From NCBI RefSeq assembly GCF_016714285.1, contig NZ_JADJNN010000004.1, positions 248,001-312,000 on the forward strand: a stretch of 64,000 nucleotides of DNA, given 5' to 3'. This stretch comes from Nannocystis sp. GTDB lineage: Bacteria > Myxococcota_A > Polyangia > Nannocystales > Nannocystaceae. Below, in pieces: positions 41,721-51,408 of the stretch. Numbering within the stretch: the first letter of the stretch is position 1; the number at the start of each line of letters is the position of its first letter. The notes below the pieces were generated by a model. That model worked only from the letters and a program-made list of their open reading frames with translations. It had not been told where the DNA came from and searched no databases. Made by a program: the position numbers and the translations under genes.

Positions 41721-41975
41721 GGAGCGTCGCCTGACGACCTCACCGCGGCGAACACCGTGCGAACGCTGCTCCTTCGCGTGCCCGTCCTGGTTACCGCCAC
41801 ACGGGCTCGCTTGCGCGCACGCTGCCGCCTCGCCGCGCGACAGCCCGAGCTGATAGGATGCCGCCTCGGGCGAGGGTCGGAGCGTGACACAGAACGCGAA
41901 CAGCGAGTCGAGCACCTCGCCGGCCGCCCGGGACCAGCACCGGGTCGCGCCTCGCTCGCGCGCGGGCGGTGCGGC

Positions 41976-42347
41976 GTGAGCGGCCCGCACGAGCCCGAGG
42001 GTCTGCCGCCGAGCCCCGCCGCGATGGCGGCCGAGCTCTCGCAGCTGCGCGCCGCCAACCGCGAGCTCGTCCGGATCAACGAGCGCCTCGCCGCCGCCGT
42101 CGAGCAGCGCACCAGCGAGATGCTGCGAGCCCGCGACGCCCGGGCCCAGCTGCTCGCCGACGTCAACCGCGAGGTCCGCAGCCCGCTCGACGCCATCATC
42201 GGCTACGGCGAGCTGCTGGCCGAGGACCTCGAGGCCCTCGAGCTCTACGACCTCGCCCACGACGTCGCCAACATCCGCACCGCCGGCGAGGCCCTGCTCG
42301 CGCTGCTCGACGACCTCGTCGACCCGCACAAGCTCGGGCCGCGCTAG
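41976..42347 (+). CDS. Stand-alone degenerate HisKA (DHp) domain protein
   Basis: A 123-residue protein. Residues about 20-55 form a coiled coil (LSQLRAANRELVRINERLAAAVEQRTSEM), and residues 56-118 match a histidine kinase dimerisation domain, including LLADVNREVRSPLDAIIGYGELLAED and NIRTAGEALLALLDDLVD. In the active kinases of this window the same block reads LANMSHELRTPLNAVIGYAEML, so the phosphoacceptor His is replaced by Arg (VNREV), and there is no ATPase domain. It cannot act as a kinase; it may titrate or bridge kinases by DHp dimerisation. GTG 41976 overlaps the stop of a possible 31-codon ORF (41884-41979, GTGA overlap), which I consider only weakly supported. Confidence 0.62.
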   Translation: MSGPHEPEGLPPSPAAMAAELSQLRAANRELVRINERLAAAVEQRTSEMLRARDARAQLLADVNREVRSPLDAIIGYGELLAEDLEALELYDLAHDVANIRTAGEALLALLDDLVDPHKLGPR

Positions 42348-42499
42348 AGCGCCGTCCCGCCACAGCGCCGCACCCCAACGCCGCCAGAGCGCCGCGCCCC
42401 GCGATGTTGCCACTGCGCCGTCCCACCACAGCGCCGCGCCCGCCAGAGCGCACCGCCAGAGCGCACCGCCCCGCGATGGTTTAGAGTCGCGGCGCGGCC
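42348..42499. repeat. Low-complexity AGCGCCGC repeats, intergenic
   Basis: About 150 bases composed of repeats of CAGCGCCGC, CCAGAGCGC and CCCGCGATG words, between the DHp protein stop and the BrkB start. No gene; a TAGAGT hexamer ends 12 bases before ATG 42500. Confidence 0.6.
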
Positions 42500-43900
42500 A
42501 TGTCCGACCCCGACCCGCCACGTCCCCCGGCCCTCGCGCACCCGCCCCGGCACTCCGCCGTGCGCGACCGCCTGCGCCGGCTGCCGCGCTTCCTGGTCCC
42601 GCGGGTCGCCCAGGTCGAGGTCAGCCGCGCGCGCGAGGCCTGGCTGGTCCTCGTCTACGCCGCCCGCCGGTGGATCCAGGTCGACCGCTCCGCCACCCTC
42701 GCCTCGAGCCTCGCGCTCCAGACCGTCCTCTCGATCGTCCCCTTCGCCGGCCTCGTGCTCACCCTGCTCGGCCTGCTCGGCAAGGACCAGGCCCGCGACT
42801 TCCTCAACCGCATCGCCGGCATGTTGATCCCCGAGCCCGAGCGCGCCGGCACGATCACCGAGGGCATCTACGAGCTCGCCCGCAACGTCACCCTACAGAA
42901 CCTCGGCATCGTCGGCTTCCTCGGCTCGCTCGCCGGCGCCTCGCTGCTCTTCCTCACCATCGAGAGCACCGTCAACGACATCTGGCGCGTCAAGTTTCGC
43001 CGCAGCGCGGTCGCCAAGTTCACGATGTTCTACACCCTGGCCACGCTCGCCCCGCTGGTCATCTTCTTCAGCCTCGGTCGCCCCTTCGTCGCCACCATCA
43101 CCGAGCAGCACGGCTTTAGCCTGCTGCCGATCCTCAGCACCAGCCTCGCCTTCATCCTCCTCAACCGCCTCATGCCGGCCACCCGCGTCCGCTGGCACGC
43201 CGCCCTCATCGGCGGCTTCGCCGGCGCCGCCCTGTTCGAGCTCGGCAAGCGGGGCTTCGCCCTCTTTCTCGCCAACATCACCAGCTACGAGGGCACCTAC
43301 GGGGCCCTCGCCGCGCTGCCCGTGTTCTGCGTGTGGGCCTACGTCTCGTGGCTCATCGTCCTCTTCTCCGTCGAGCTCGCCTGCGTCGTCCAGCTGCTCC
43401 CGCTGGTCCGCCGCGAGGGCTACGTCCCGCCCAACCTGCGCGAGGACGCCGACGAGGGCGTCGGCGCGGCCCGCCTCGCCTGCCGCCTCGTCCTCGCCAT
43501 CTGCGATTATTACGACCGCGTCGGCGCCGGCCTGTCCGCGCGCACCCTCGGCGCCCGCTTCCAGGTCGACGCCCCGCGCCTCTCGAGCGTCGTCAACCGC
43601 CTCGAGCAGGTCGGCATCCTGCTCCACGTCGAGGCCCCCGAGGCCGCCTACCTGCCCGGCCGTCCGCTCGACCAGCTCACGGTCCTCGAGATCATGCGCC
43701 TGTTCGCCAGCCGCGACGTCGACGTCTCGCGCCACGACCACCTCACCGCCCTGTTCACCCGCCTCGACAGCAGCGTCCGCGAGATCTTCGGCGCCATCAC
43801 CTTCATGGACCTCATCCACGAGGAGCGTCGCCGCCGCGCCGACCGCCCGATCGCCGACAACCACGACGAGCACCACGAGCACGCGCCAGCGCCCGTGTGA
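42500..43900 (+). CDS. YihY/BrkB family inner membrane protein
   Basis: A 466-residue protein with the six-helix YihY/UPF0761 core (about residues 50-315): SATLASSLALQTVLSIVPFAGLVLTLL, FLGSLAGASLLFLTIESTVNDIWRV, LNRLMPATRVRWHAALIGGFAGAALFELGK, FALFLANITSYEGTYGALAALPVFCVWAYVSWLIVLFSVELACV. The last 140 residues form a soluble, winged-helix-like extension (SARTLGARFQVDAPRLSSVVNRLEQVGILL) seen in longer family members. The function of the family is not established; it was once called RNase BN in error. The 3' end, including the stop codon, is duplicated 56 bases downstream. Confidence 0.85.
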   Translation: MSDPDPPRPPALAHPPRHSAVRDRLRRLPRFLVPRVAQVEVSRAREAWLVLVYAARRWIQVDRSATLASSLALQTVLSIVPFAGLVLTLLGLLGKDQARDFLNRIAGMLIPEPERAGTITEGIYELARNVTLQNLGIVGFLGSLAGASLLFLTIESTVNDIWRVKFRRSAVAKFTMFYTLATLAPLVIFFSLGRPFVATITEQHGFSLLPILSTSLAFILLNRLMPATRVRWHAALIGGFAGAALFELGKRGFALFLANITSYEGTYGALAALPVFCVWAYVSWLIVLFSVELACVVQLLPLVRREGYVPPNLREDADEGVGAARLACRLVLAICDYYDRVGAGLSARTLGARFQVDAPRLSSVVNRLEQVGILLHVEAPEAAYLPGRPLDQLTVLEIMRLFASRDVDVSRHDHLTALFTRLDSSVREIFGAITFMDLIHEERRRRADRPIADNHDEHHEHAPAPV

Positions 43901-43990
43901 GCCCTCAAAACCACGAGCACGCGAGCCCCGGCGAGCACGCGCCAGCGCCCGTGTGAGTCCTCAAAACCACGAGAACGCGAGCCCGAGCGT
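43877..43990. repeat. 56-bp tandem duplication across convergent stop codons
   Basis: GAGCACGCGCCAGCGCCCGT and the following bases through CCTCAAAACCACGAG repeat with a period of 56 (43877 and 43933). The first copy contains the BrkB stop; the second contains the stop of the convergent beta-barrel gene. Confidence 0.88.
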
Positions 43991-44629
43991 CCCCGACGCG
44001 CGCACCCCGAAGCCGCCCGCGCTGCCGTCGGCGCGCAGCCACAGCCCGAGGTTGAAGCGGCGCGCCAGCCAGAAGTCGTGGCCGACCCCGAGCCCGAAGG
44101 CCGCGCCGAACTTGGTCTGCTTGTCGATCAGCATCCCGTCGTTGCCTGGCACACGCACCCACGCCGACGACAACCCGAGCCCCAGCGACAGCCCGAGCCC
44201 GCGGCCCTTGATCGGGAAGAACAGCCCCTCCGCCAGCAGGTTCGAGAAGCCCACCAGCGCCGTCTTGTCGCCGCCGAAGCTCGTCACCCCGAGCCCCCCG
44301 AGCGCTATCTTGTCGCTCAGGCGCCCGCCGGCGCGCAGCAGCCCGGTCAGCGCCACGCCCGGGCCCGTGCCCGTCCCCTTCGCACGCAGGTTGCCGCCGC
44401 CGAGCCCGAACGCGAAGCCCAGGTACCAGTCGTGTCGCACCTTCTTCGCCGTCACCACCTCGACCGCCGGTGCCCGCGCCCCTGTGCTCGGCACCACCGG
44501 CCCCTCCGGTGCGGCGATGGTCGCCGCGGCCACCTCGCCGCTCGCATTCATCGGCGCCGCTTCGACGCCAGCGCCCTGCGCGGACGCGACGTCCGCGCAC
44601 CCCAGCCACATCGCAAGAGCCACAGGCAC
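43961..44629 (-). CDS. Outer membrane beta-barrel protein
   Basis: A 222-residue protein with a signal peptide (MPVALAMWLGCADVASA), a Pro/Ala/Val linker and about eight amphipathic strands separated by Gly-rich turns (GFAFGLGGGNLRAKG, LGLSLGLGLSSAWVRV, FGAAFGLGVGHDFWLARRFNLGLWLRAD). It ends in LGLAFSWF, with the terminal Phe needed for Bam assembly. GTG 44629 follows TATGCT by 5 bases, so the message is leaderless. Family within the OmpA/OprF-like barrels is not clear; no periplasmic OmpA domain is present. Confidence 0.78.
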   Translation of the reverse strand: MPVALAMWLGCADVASAQGAGVEAAPMNASGEVAAATIAAPEGPVVPSTGARAPAVEVVTAKKVRHDWYLGFAFGLGGGNLRAKGTGTGPGVALTGLLRAGGRLSDKIALGGLGVTSFGGDKTALVGFSNLLAEGLFFPIKGRGLGLSLGLGLSSAWVRVPGNDGMLIDKQTKFGAAFGLGVGHDFWLARRFNLGLWLRADGSAGGFGVRASGTLGLAFSWF

Positions 44630-44713
44630 GCCTCAGCATAACGGCTGCGCGCCCGGTCCGACAATCCCCGGCAACGGCTTGCCAAGCTGCGCACCCATTG
44701 GTCAAATCGGGGC

Positions 44714-45286
44714 ATGCGCTCCGCAACTCGCATCCGTCCTCGCCTGCTCCTCGCCCTCGCGGTTGTCCTCGCCGCGCCCGGCGTGCAGGCGGCACCGTCG
44801 GTGAGTTCCACGCTCTCCGCAACGCCGACGCCTCCGCCGTCGCCACCGATCGGACCGTCCCCGCGCGCCAGCGCCGACGTCAAGCGCATGTACGCCGTCA
44901 CCTTCACCAACATGGTCGTCTGGGAGAACGGCGCCGGCTACCTCCACGCCTTCTGGCGCACGCTCGGCACCAACGGCCCCGACAGTCCGGCCCGCGTGCA
45001 GTGGGGTCGCGGCTGCCCCGAGATCAGCGACCGCACCTTCGCCGCCCTGCACACCGCGTTCAGCAACCCCGGCGGCTTCTTCCTCATCCTCGACAAGTCA
45101 CCCGACGCGCGCCAGCCCGGCGCCTACTGCGTCACCAACGTCGAAGTCGAGCGCATCACCCCGGTCCAGGATCCACCCTCTCGCCTCGCCCCGTCACCAG
45201 CCCCACCGGCCCCGCCGCCCGGCCCGTCTCCTGGTGGCCCTGGCACGCCGCCGCCAGTGTTCAGCCCGAAGAACCCGAACAAGTAG
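44714..45286 (+). CDS. Secreted protein of unknown function
   Basis: A 190-residue protein with a signal peptide (LLLALAVVLAAPGVQAA, cleavage near residue 26), a Pro/Ser spacer, a folded domain of about 100 residues (YAVTFTNMVVWENGAGYLHAFWRTLG, GRGCPEISDRTFAALHTAF, GAYCVTNVEVERI) with two Cys, and a Pro-rich tail. It could be periplasmic or secreted. No family recognised; no operon partner. Confidence 0.65.
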   Translation: MRSATRIRPRLLLALAVVLAAPGVQAAPSVSSTLSATPTPPPSPPIGPSPRASADVKRMYAVTFTNMVVWENGAGYLHAFWRTLGTNGPDSPARVQWGRGCPEISDRTFAALHTAFSNPGGFFLILDKSPDARQPGAYCVTNVEVERITPVQDPPSRLAPSPAPPAPPPGPSPGGPGTPPPVFSPKNPNK

Positions 45287-45308
45287 GCACCCCCGCGTTC
45301 GCAGCGAC

Positions 45309-45324
45309 CTGTTCCGAGGGCCAG
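45309..45324. repeat. Degenerate dispersed palindrome, intergenic
   Basis: CTGTTCCGAGGGCCAG differs from the consensus at three positions. Counted as a doubtful copy. Confidence 0.35.
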
Positions 45325-45507
45325 GTCCTGGGGCCCTCGGCACCCAGAGCCTCTGCCAGGGCCAACGCCGGGGACAGCGTTCCGGTCGCCCATCGCCCTT
45401 GCCTGTCAGCCGCGCGAAGCCCCGATCACGCCGCCGTCCACCGGCCGTCGCTGAGCTTTGGGCTCGCACGCCTCGCGCTCGCTGTGCGATACTGGCGGCG
45501 AGCCGCC

Positions 45508-47605
45508 ATGATCTCGAGCACCCGCCCCCTCTCCCTCGCCGCGCTGGTCCTGCTCGCGGGCGCCTGCGCAGGCCGCTCGGCGATCCATCGCCAGCAGCGA
45601 CAGTGACAGCACCGGCACCGGCAGCACCGGCGACACCGAAGCCAACCCGACCAGCGCCGGCCCCACCAGCGTCAGCAGCGACGACACCGGCGTGCCCGCC
45701 GAGGGCGAGGCCCGCTACTTCCTGCGCATCGACGACAGCCCCGTCCCACCCGTCAAGCTGGAGATGGACAAGGCCAAGGTGCTCGAGGTCTTCGGCATCG
45801 AGGCGGCCAAGAAGATCAAGCTGCTCGACGTCGAGACCGACAAGCTGCTCACCACCGTGCTCGGCCAGATCCAGAACGCCTGCGGCGACTGGTGGAACGG
45901 CGCCACCTGGGTGGCCGACACCAACGACAAGGACAAGGACGGCGACAAGCTCGAGAAGATCGTCAAACAACCCGCGCCGCCCGACTGCACCAAGGGCAAC
46001 GACCTCGGCAAGAGCTTCGGCCCCAACTGGAAGACCACGCCGCAGTTCGCCATGGTCCGCCTGCTCAGCATGACCCCCGGCACCGTCGACGTCGACGGCA
46101 CCGACCTGCAGACGACCAAGGAGTACCTGGCGATCAATCCCGCGGTGCCCTTCACGCTCGAGGGTCTGCTCGCCGACAGCCTCGGCATCAAGATCAACGC
46201 CGGCTTCATCCCGCTCGAGCAGCTCATGCTGGCCCTCCAGCAGACCCTAATCGCCTCGCACCCCGGGCCCACCCGCTCGGATCCGACGACCCCAGCTCGA
46301 TGGCGATCCCAAGGGCAAGCTGCCTGTCACGCTCTACGACGCCGTCATGGACATGCAACCGTTGGCCGAAAAGTTCAGCAAGGCAAAGAATGGTGACCAT
46401 CCTGGCATTTTGGTGCCCGACGACTCCGACGGTGATGGCAAACCCGAGTTCACTACCCACAGCGACGCACTCACCCCAGCGTTTCTCATGCGCGCGGAGG
46501 CCAAGTCCAACCTCCGCCTCGTCGAGGGCGTCGACGCCTCCATCGGCGCCGGCTCGATGTTCATCAGCAGCGACCCCGACGCGCCGCTCGCGTTCGACTT
46601 CAACGACCCCGAGAAGGTCCAGATGCTCGGCATCGCCGACGCCCCCACCGTCGACATGCGCATGGCGATCCACGAGCTCGACACCTTCGTGCCGTCCTGC
46701 GAAAACGACGACAAGTGTCAGGCCAACTACCCCGACACCCCGGTCGACGGCGACTACATCTGGACCACCCCGGCGTGGTCGCTCGAGCGCATCATCGGCA
46801 CCGCGGGTTACTTCGCTTACGGCAAGGTAGCCCACGAAGATTGCCTCATCTTCGGCCTGCCCAAACCCAAGTGCGATGCCGGCGTATGGATTGGCCCGCA
46901 CAAGATCCCGTCGCCACCGCCATCCGGCAAGGGCGGCCCGCTCGGCTGGACGCAGTTCAAGGTGCTCGACTACCACGTCCCCGGGCGCCCAGTTCCTGTG
47001 GGAAATGTTCCTCGGCATTGCTCAGGTCGCCATTCACGACCCGGCCGGCGATGACGATTTCGAAAACAAGCTCGCCAACAAAGGTAACAACATCGCAGAA
47101 GGTGACGCAGCACCTATTTACGCGCTCAAGGGCGTGCCCATCGGCCTCACCGCCGAGGAGATGATCGCCCAGATCCGCCCGAACCTGCAGGACCAGGCCG
47201 AGTACATCGCCAACGTCATCCTCGGCAAGTTCTGGAAGCACAACGCTCGCCTCGATTTTTACTACCAGCCTCGCGGCCACGCGGGCAAGCCCAGCCAGCG
47301 CCCCCACTGCTGGTATTCGTCCGCAGCCGTCGACCCGACCGACCGTTGGACGGCAGCCGGCAGGCCCTCCTCGCTTACGCCTACGACCGAAACCCGGATT
47401 CTTCGCGGACGCCGCCCTCAACACCAAGGTCTCCTCGACCCAGATCGACGGCGTCCCCGAGGCCGACCACGAGAAGCTCCGCCTGCCCGAAGGCGAGACC
47501 GTGCTGTACATGCAAGACGACGAGCAGCAGCGCTACCGCCTCCGCTTCTTCGTCCCCGAGTCCAGCGACCCCACCGAGATCGTCGTCCACGTGCACGCCC
47601 TCTGA
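45508..47605 (+). pseudogene. First of three tandem paralogous lipoprotein genes, with about five frameshifts
   Basis: A lipoprotein signal MISSTRPLSLAALVLLAGAC starts at ATG 45508. The homology to the next two genes then hops frame at about 45590, 46290, 46985, 47340 and 47395. Joined, it reads ...ARYFLRIDDSPVPPVKLEMDKAKVLE, FAMVRLLSMTPGTVDVDG, ...DMRMAIHELDTFVP, FLWEMFLGIAQVAIHDPAG, ...ADHEKLRLPEGETVLYMQDD and ends HVHAL at 47603. EF-hand-like Ca-binding loops (DTNDKDKDGDKLE, DDSDGDGKPEF) are present. Two or more indels sit at C runs, so sequencing error is possible, but the shifts also coincide with stretches of AT-richer codon use. Function unknown; probably a surface protein. Confidence 0.7.
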
Positions 47606-47626
47606 GCCGCCCCCCCTCCCCGCGCC

Positions 47627-49518
47627 ATGCGCCACTCGCACCCCCTCTCTCCCTGGCATCACCTCCCGAGGCGTCCCGGGTACCTCGGGCCGCGCCCTCG
47701 CTTCGTCACCACGCTGGCCTGCGTCCCCGCGCTCTCCGAACCCGACGACACCGCCCCCGAGGAGCTCGCCCGCGAGGAGACCCGCAGCGTCGAGCTGCGC
47801 TTCCTCCGGCTCGACGCCAAGAACTTCGTCCAGGTCCTCACCAAGGAGGACCTCAAGACCAAGTTCCCCGAGCGAGTCCTGCGCGAGACCTGGCTGCTCG
47901 ACATGGACCTCGAGCCGCTCATCGGCAACGCCCTCGACATCCTCGTCAACACCCCGGCCGAGGAGGCCTACGCGCTGCCGCAGCCGTCGCTGAACATGTG
48001 GAAGCTGCTCAACATGACGCCGGCCAACACCGTGCTCGACGGCACCAGCCTCGCGCCGCTGCTCGGCGTCGGCAAGGCCGTCGGCCTCGCCCCCACGCTC
48101 ATCCTCTCGGACCTCGTCGACCTCGATCCCAACGCGAATATCATCACGATCCCGCTCACCAAGACGGCCGTGCTCGCCGACGTGATCGCCACCCACCCGA
48201 ACGCCCTGTGGCGCCGCGGACCAGTCACCACCGAGGCCCCAGACGGCCTCTACCCGGTCAGCAAGAACAGCATGCCGGTCAGCCTCTACGACGTCCTCAC
48301 CGACTTCGCCGACCTGCCCAAGAACTTCGGCCCCGCCTCGGAAGCACGATCCGCTACGACGGCGAGGAATACACCACCTCCGACCACCCCGGCTTCGTCG
48401 CCAGCGCCTCTCCGATCGTCGCTGCCACCGACGACTTCTCAATGACCGTCCAGGTCAACCTCAACGCCCTCCCCTACAAGGGCGTCGACCTCACCAACGT
48501 CGCCGTCGCCAGCATCAACAGCACCTCGAGCCAGATCGGCGGCGTGTTCGACTTCTCGAACGACAAGTGGCTCGAGATCAAGGGCCTCATCCCCGAGCTC
48601 ACCATCGACGAGATGACGATGGCGATCCACGAGAACCCGGTCTTCATCGCCGGCGGTACCAAGCAGGAGCCCGAGCAGCAGGGCGACTCCCAGGCCTGGA
48701 ATCTGCCCCTCTACGAATTCGAGGCCCTCATCGCCGACGTCGCCCGACGCAAGTCCGCCGACATCCCCGACCACTGCACCATCTACTCGCCCGAGGGCAA
48801 CGTCAAGTGCCCACCGCCCAAGGGCGAGGTCAAGATGCCGCTGGAGGCCGTCAAGGTGTGCACCGGCGACAACGGCGTCGCCGACGACGGCAACGAGCCC
48901 TCACACTGGACCACCATCGCCGTCGACGAGAGCGTCCTCCTCGACAGCCCGCCGCCCGCGCCCGCCTACTTCTGGGACATCCTCCTCGAGGTCGCCCAAG
49001 TCCGCCTCCACGACGGCGGCCTCGCCGAGGGCGAGGGCAACATCGCCTTCACCCTGCGCGACATCCCGGCCGGCATCACCACCGCCGCCCTGGAGCAGCA
49101 GATCCGCAAGAACATCCAAAACAACCCCGCCGCCCTCGCCGCCCTCGCCGAGCTGCTCAACGAGAACACCGACGGCGCCGCCGACTTCTACTACTACGTC
49201 GCCGGCCCCGACGCCCCGAAGTCCCAGCAGGGCGACTGGCTGTACTTCATCACCCCCGACGACATCGCCAACAACACCAGCGGCGACGCCGTCCGCAAGT
49301 ACAGCTACGACCACCCCGGCTTCTATACGGACCCCGGGCTCGCCACCAAGGTCTCGTCGCTGACCGCCGTCGACGGCGATACCACCCACGAGAAGGTCCA
49401 GGTCCACCCCGGCGACGTGCTCTACATCGAGGACGACGCCGGCAGCGTGTTCAAGATCGAGGTCGAGGAGAAGCCCGGGCGCCACAAGGTCGCGCTCGCG
49501 GTCACCCGCGTCGATTGA
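47627..49518 (+). pseudogene. Second of three tandem paralogous lipoprotein genes, one frameshift
   Basis: Shares the family core with its neighbours: SVELRFLRLDAKNFVQVLTKEDL, LNMWKLLNMTPANTVLDGTSL, VSLYDVLTDFADLPKNFGPAS up to about 48343, then in another frame GSTIRYDGEEY, SMTVQVNLNALPYKGVDL, MTMAIHENPVFIAGG, YFWDILLEVAQVRLHDGGLAEGEGN, NTDGAADFYYY, HPGFYTDPGLATKV and HPGDVLYIEDDAGSVFKIEVEEKPGRHKVAL. A missing G near 48343 (TCGGAAG) would restore one frame. If the indel is an artefact this is a complete protein of about 630 residues. The N-terminal signal is not convincing in any frame, so a further indel near 47640-47720 is possible. Base composition is typical for the genome. Confidence 0.7.
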
Positions 49519-49544
49519 GGCGGGATTTTCGAGGAGGTCGTCCC

Positions 49545-51300
49545 GTGCCCTGTCTGTCCCTCACGTACCGCTGGTCCCCACTCCGCTGCCTACTCTTGGG
49601 CCTCGCGCTCGCGCTGCCGGCCGTGCAAACCGGCTGCGTCGAGGACATCACCGTCCCCGACGAAGCCCCGCCCACGCTCCTGGCGATCGGCCAGCCCCAG
49701 ACCGTCGAGCTTCGCTTCCTCCGCCTCGACGTCAAGAATTACGAACAGGTACTCACCCAGACAGACCTACAAGCCAGGCAGCCCCAGACCCTCGAGGATG
49801 TGTGGCTCCTGGACTTCGCTGACGGACTCGGTCAGCAGGTCCTCCAGCACTGCCGACCTGCCACCAAGCGAAGCAGACAAGCTGCCTGTCGCCGCTCAAA
49901 ACATGCGTCGCCTGCTCAACATGACGGCTGACAACGTCAACCTCGAGGGCACCAAGCTCGAGAAAATGATCGGCCTCGCCGGTTCGGTCGGCATCCCACC
50001 GGCAAAAGTCCTGGCTGCCTTGATGTGTGTGCAAGTCTCCGAGCGTTCTATCCCGTTCGCGCTCGGCGCGGAGGTCCTCCTCGATCTCGTACTCGGCTCC
50101 ACCCCAACGCCAAAGCGGCTTGGCCCGGTCACAAAAGAGCACCCCGATGGGCAGTATCCCATCGCCGCACGGTCCCTCCCGATCACCATGTGGGACGTAG
50201 TTTCGGACTTCAAGGACCTCAGCGAACGCTTCGGCCCTTCCGGCGACCACCCTGGCTTCATCAGCAAGATCGAAGGCATCGAGGTCGGCAGCGCCATGGC
50301 GCTGCACATCCGGGCCAATCTGAATGCCCTCCCCTACAAGGGTATCGACCTCGGCAGCGGCTACGTCGCCAGCGTCAATAGTACTTCCTCCCAGATCGAC
50401 ACGCTCTTCGACTTTGATAGCCCGGACTGGCTGACCGTGACGGGCCTCTCGGACATTGTCAAGATTGGCGCGATCACGGTGACGATCGTCGAACACAAGA
50501 CCTTTGTCCCCGGAGGAGACAGCAAGAGCCCTTCGCCGAACGGCAACTCGGCGATCTGGGACCTCCCCGAGTGGGAATTCGAGCATGTATTGATCGAGAT
50601 GGCAAGGCGGCGAACCGATACGGTCGATCCCCACTGCGATACGTACAAGCTGGCTACCCAGGTTACGGCCTTTGAAGCCTGCATCGACGATACCGGCTGG
50701 ACGACCATGGAGACCTTCACCGATATCGGCAACCCTCCACCGCCGGCCTACTTCTGGGACATCCTCGCCGAGGTCGCGCAGGTGCGCTTGCACGACGGCG
50801 GACTCGCCGAGGGAGACGGTAACGTTGAGTTCACGTTGCGCGACGTAGAAGTCTCGTTGGATCAAGAGGGGATCATCGCAACCGTCAAGGAAAACATCCG
50901 CGCCAATCCGAAGGCCCTGGCGAAGCTGGCCGAGCTGCTCAACAACAACGCCGACGGCGACGCCGACTTCTATTACTACCGCCCCGACGCCAGCAACCCC
51001 GCCGATCTCCAGGGCGACTACCTCTACTTCATCACCGAGGACGACCTGCGCACCGACGCCGACGGCGCCCCGGTCCGCCCCTACGCCTACAAGCACCCCG
51101 GCTTCTTCGCCGACGCCGGCCTCACGAACAAGCTCTCGAAGACCAGCAAGATCGACGACGACGACACCCACGAGAAGCTCAAGGTCAGCCCCGGCCAGGT
51201 CATCTTCGCCGAGGACGACGCCGGCCACGTCTACCAGGTCGCCGTGGGCGATAAGCCGACCCGCAGCGCCCTCTCGCTGACCCTCACCCGCGTCAAGTAG
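49545..51300 (+). pseudogene. Third of three tandem paralogous lipoprotein genes, one frameshift
   Basis: GTG 49545 has a strong Shine-Dalgarno GAGGAGG seven bases upstream. The signal peptide (CLLLGLALALPAVQTGC) gives a lipoprotein. The family core follows: TVELRFLRLDVKNYEQVLTQ, then at about 49820-49870 the frame changes by +1 to RRLLNMTADNVNLEGTKL, PITMWDVVSDFKDLSERFGPSG, ALHIRANLNALPYKGIDLGS, AYFWDILAEVAQVRLHDGGL, NADGDADFYYYRPD and VIFAEDDAGHVYQVAVGDKP. The region 49740-50720 uses noticeably more AT-ending codons than the rest. Probably a surface or secreted Ca-binding protein; function unknown. Confidence 0.7.
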
Positions 51301-51408
51301 CCCTCCGTCTCCGCCGCTCGCTCCCTCGCGGGCCTCCCTGCTCGCAGCTCCCGCCTCCGCCGCGCCCCCGCCTCCACTGCGCCCCACCTCCCGCACCGCA
51401 CGCTCCTC

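Noticed and set aside
43905..44846. A longer 313-codon open frame overlapping the beta-barrel gene
   Set aside because: Arg/Gly-rich shadow in another phase; the 222-residue frame has a signal peptide, strand pattern and terminal Phe.
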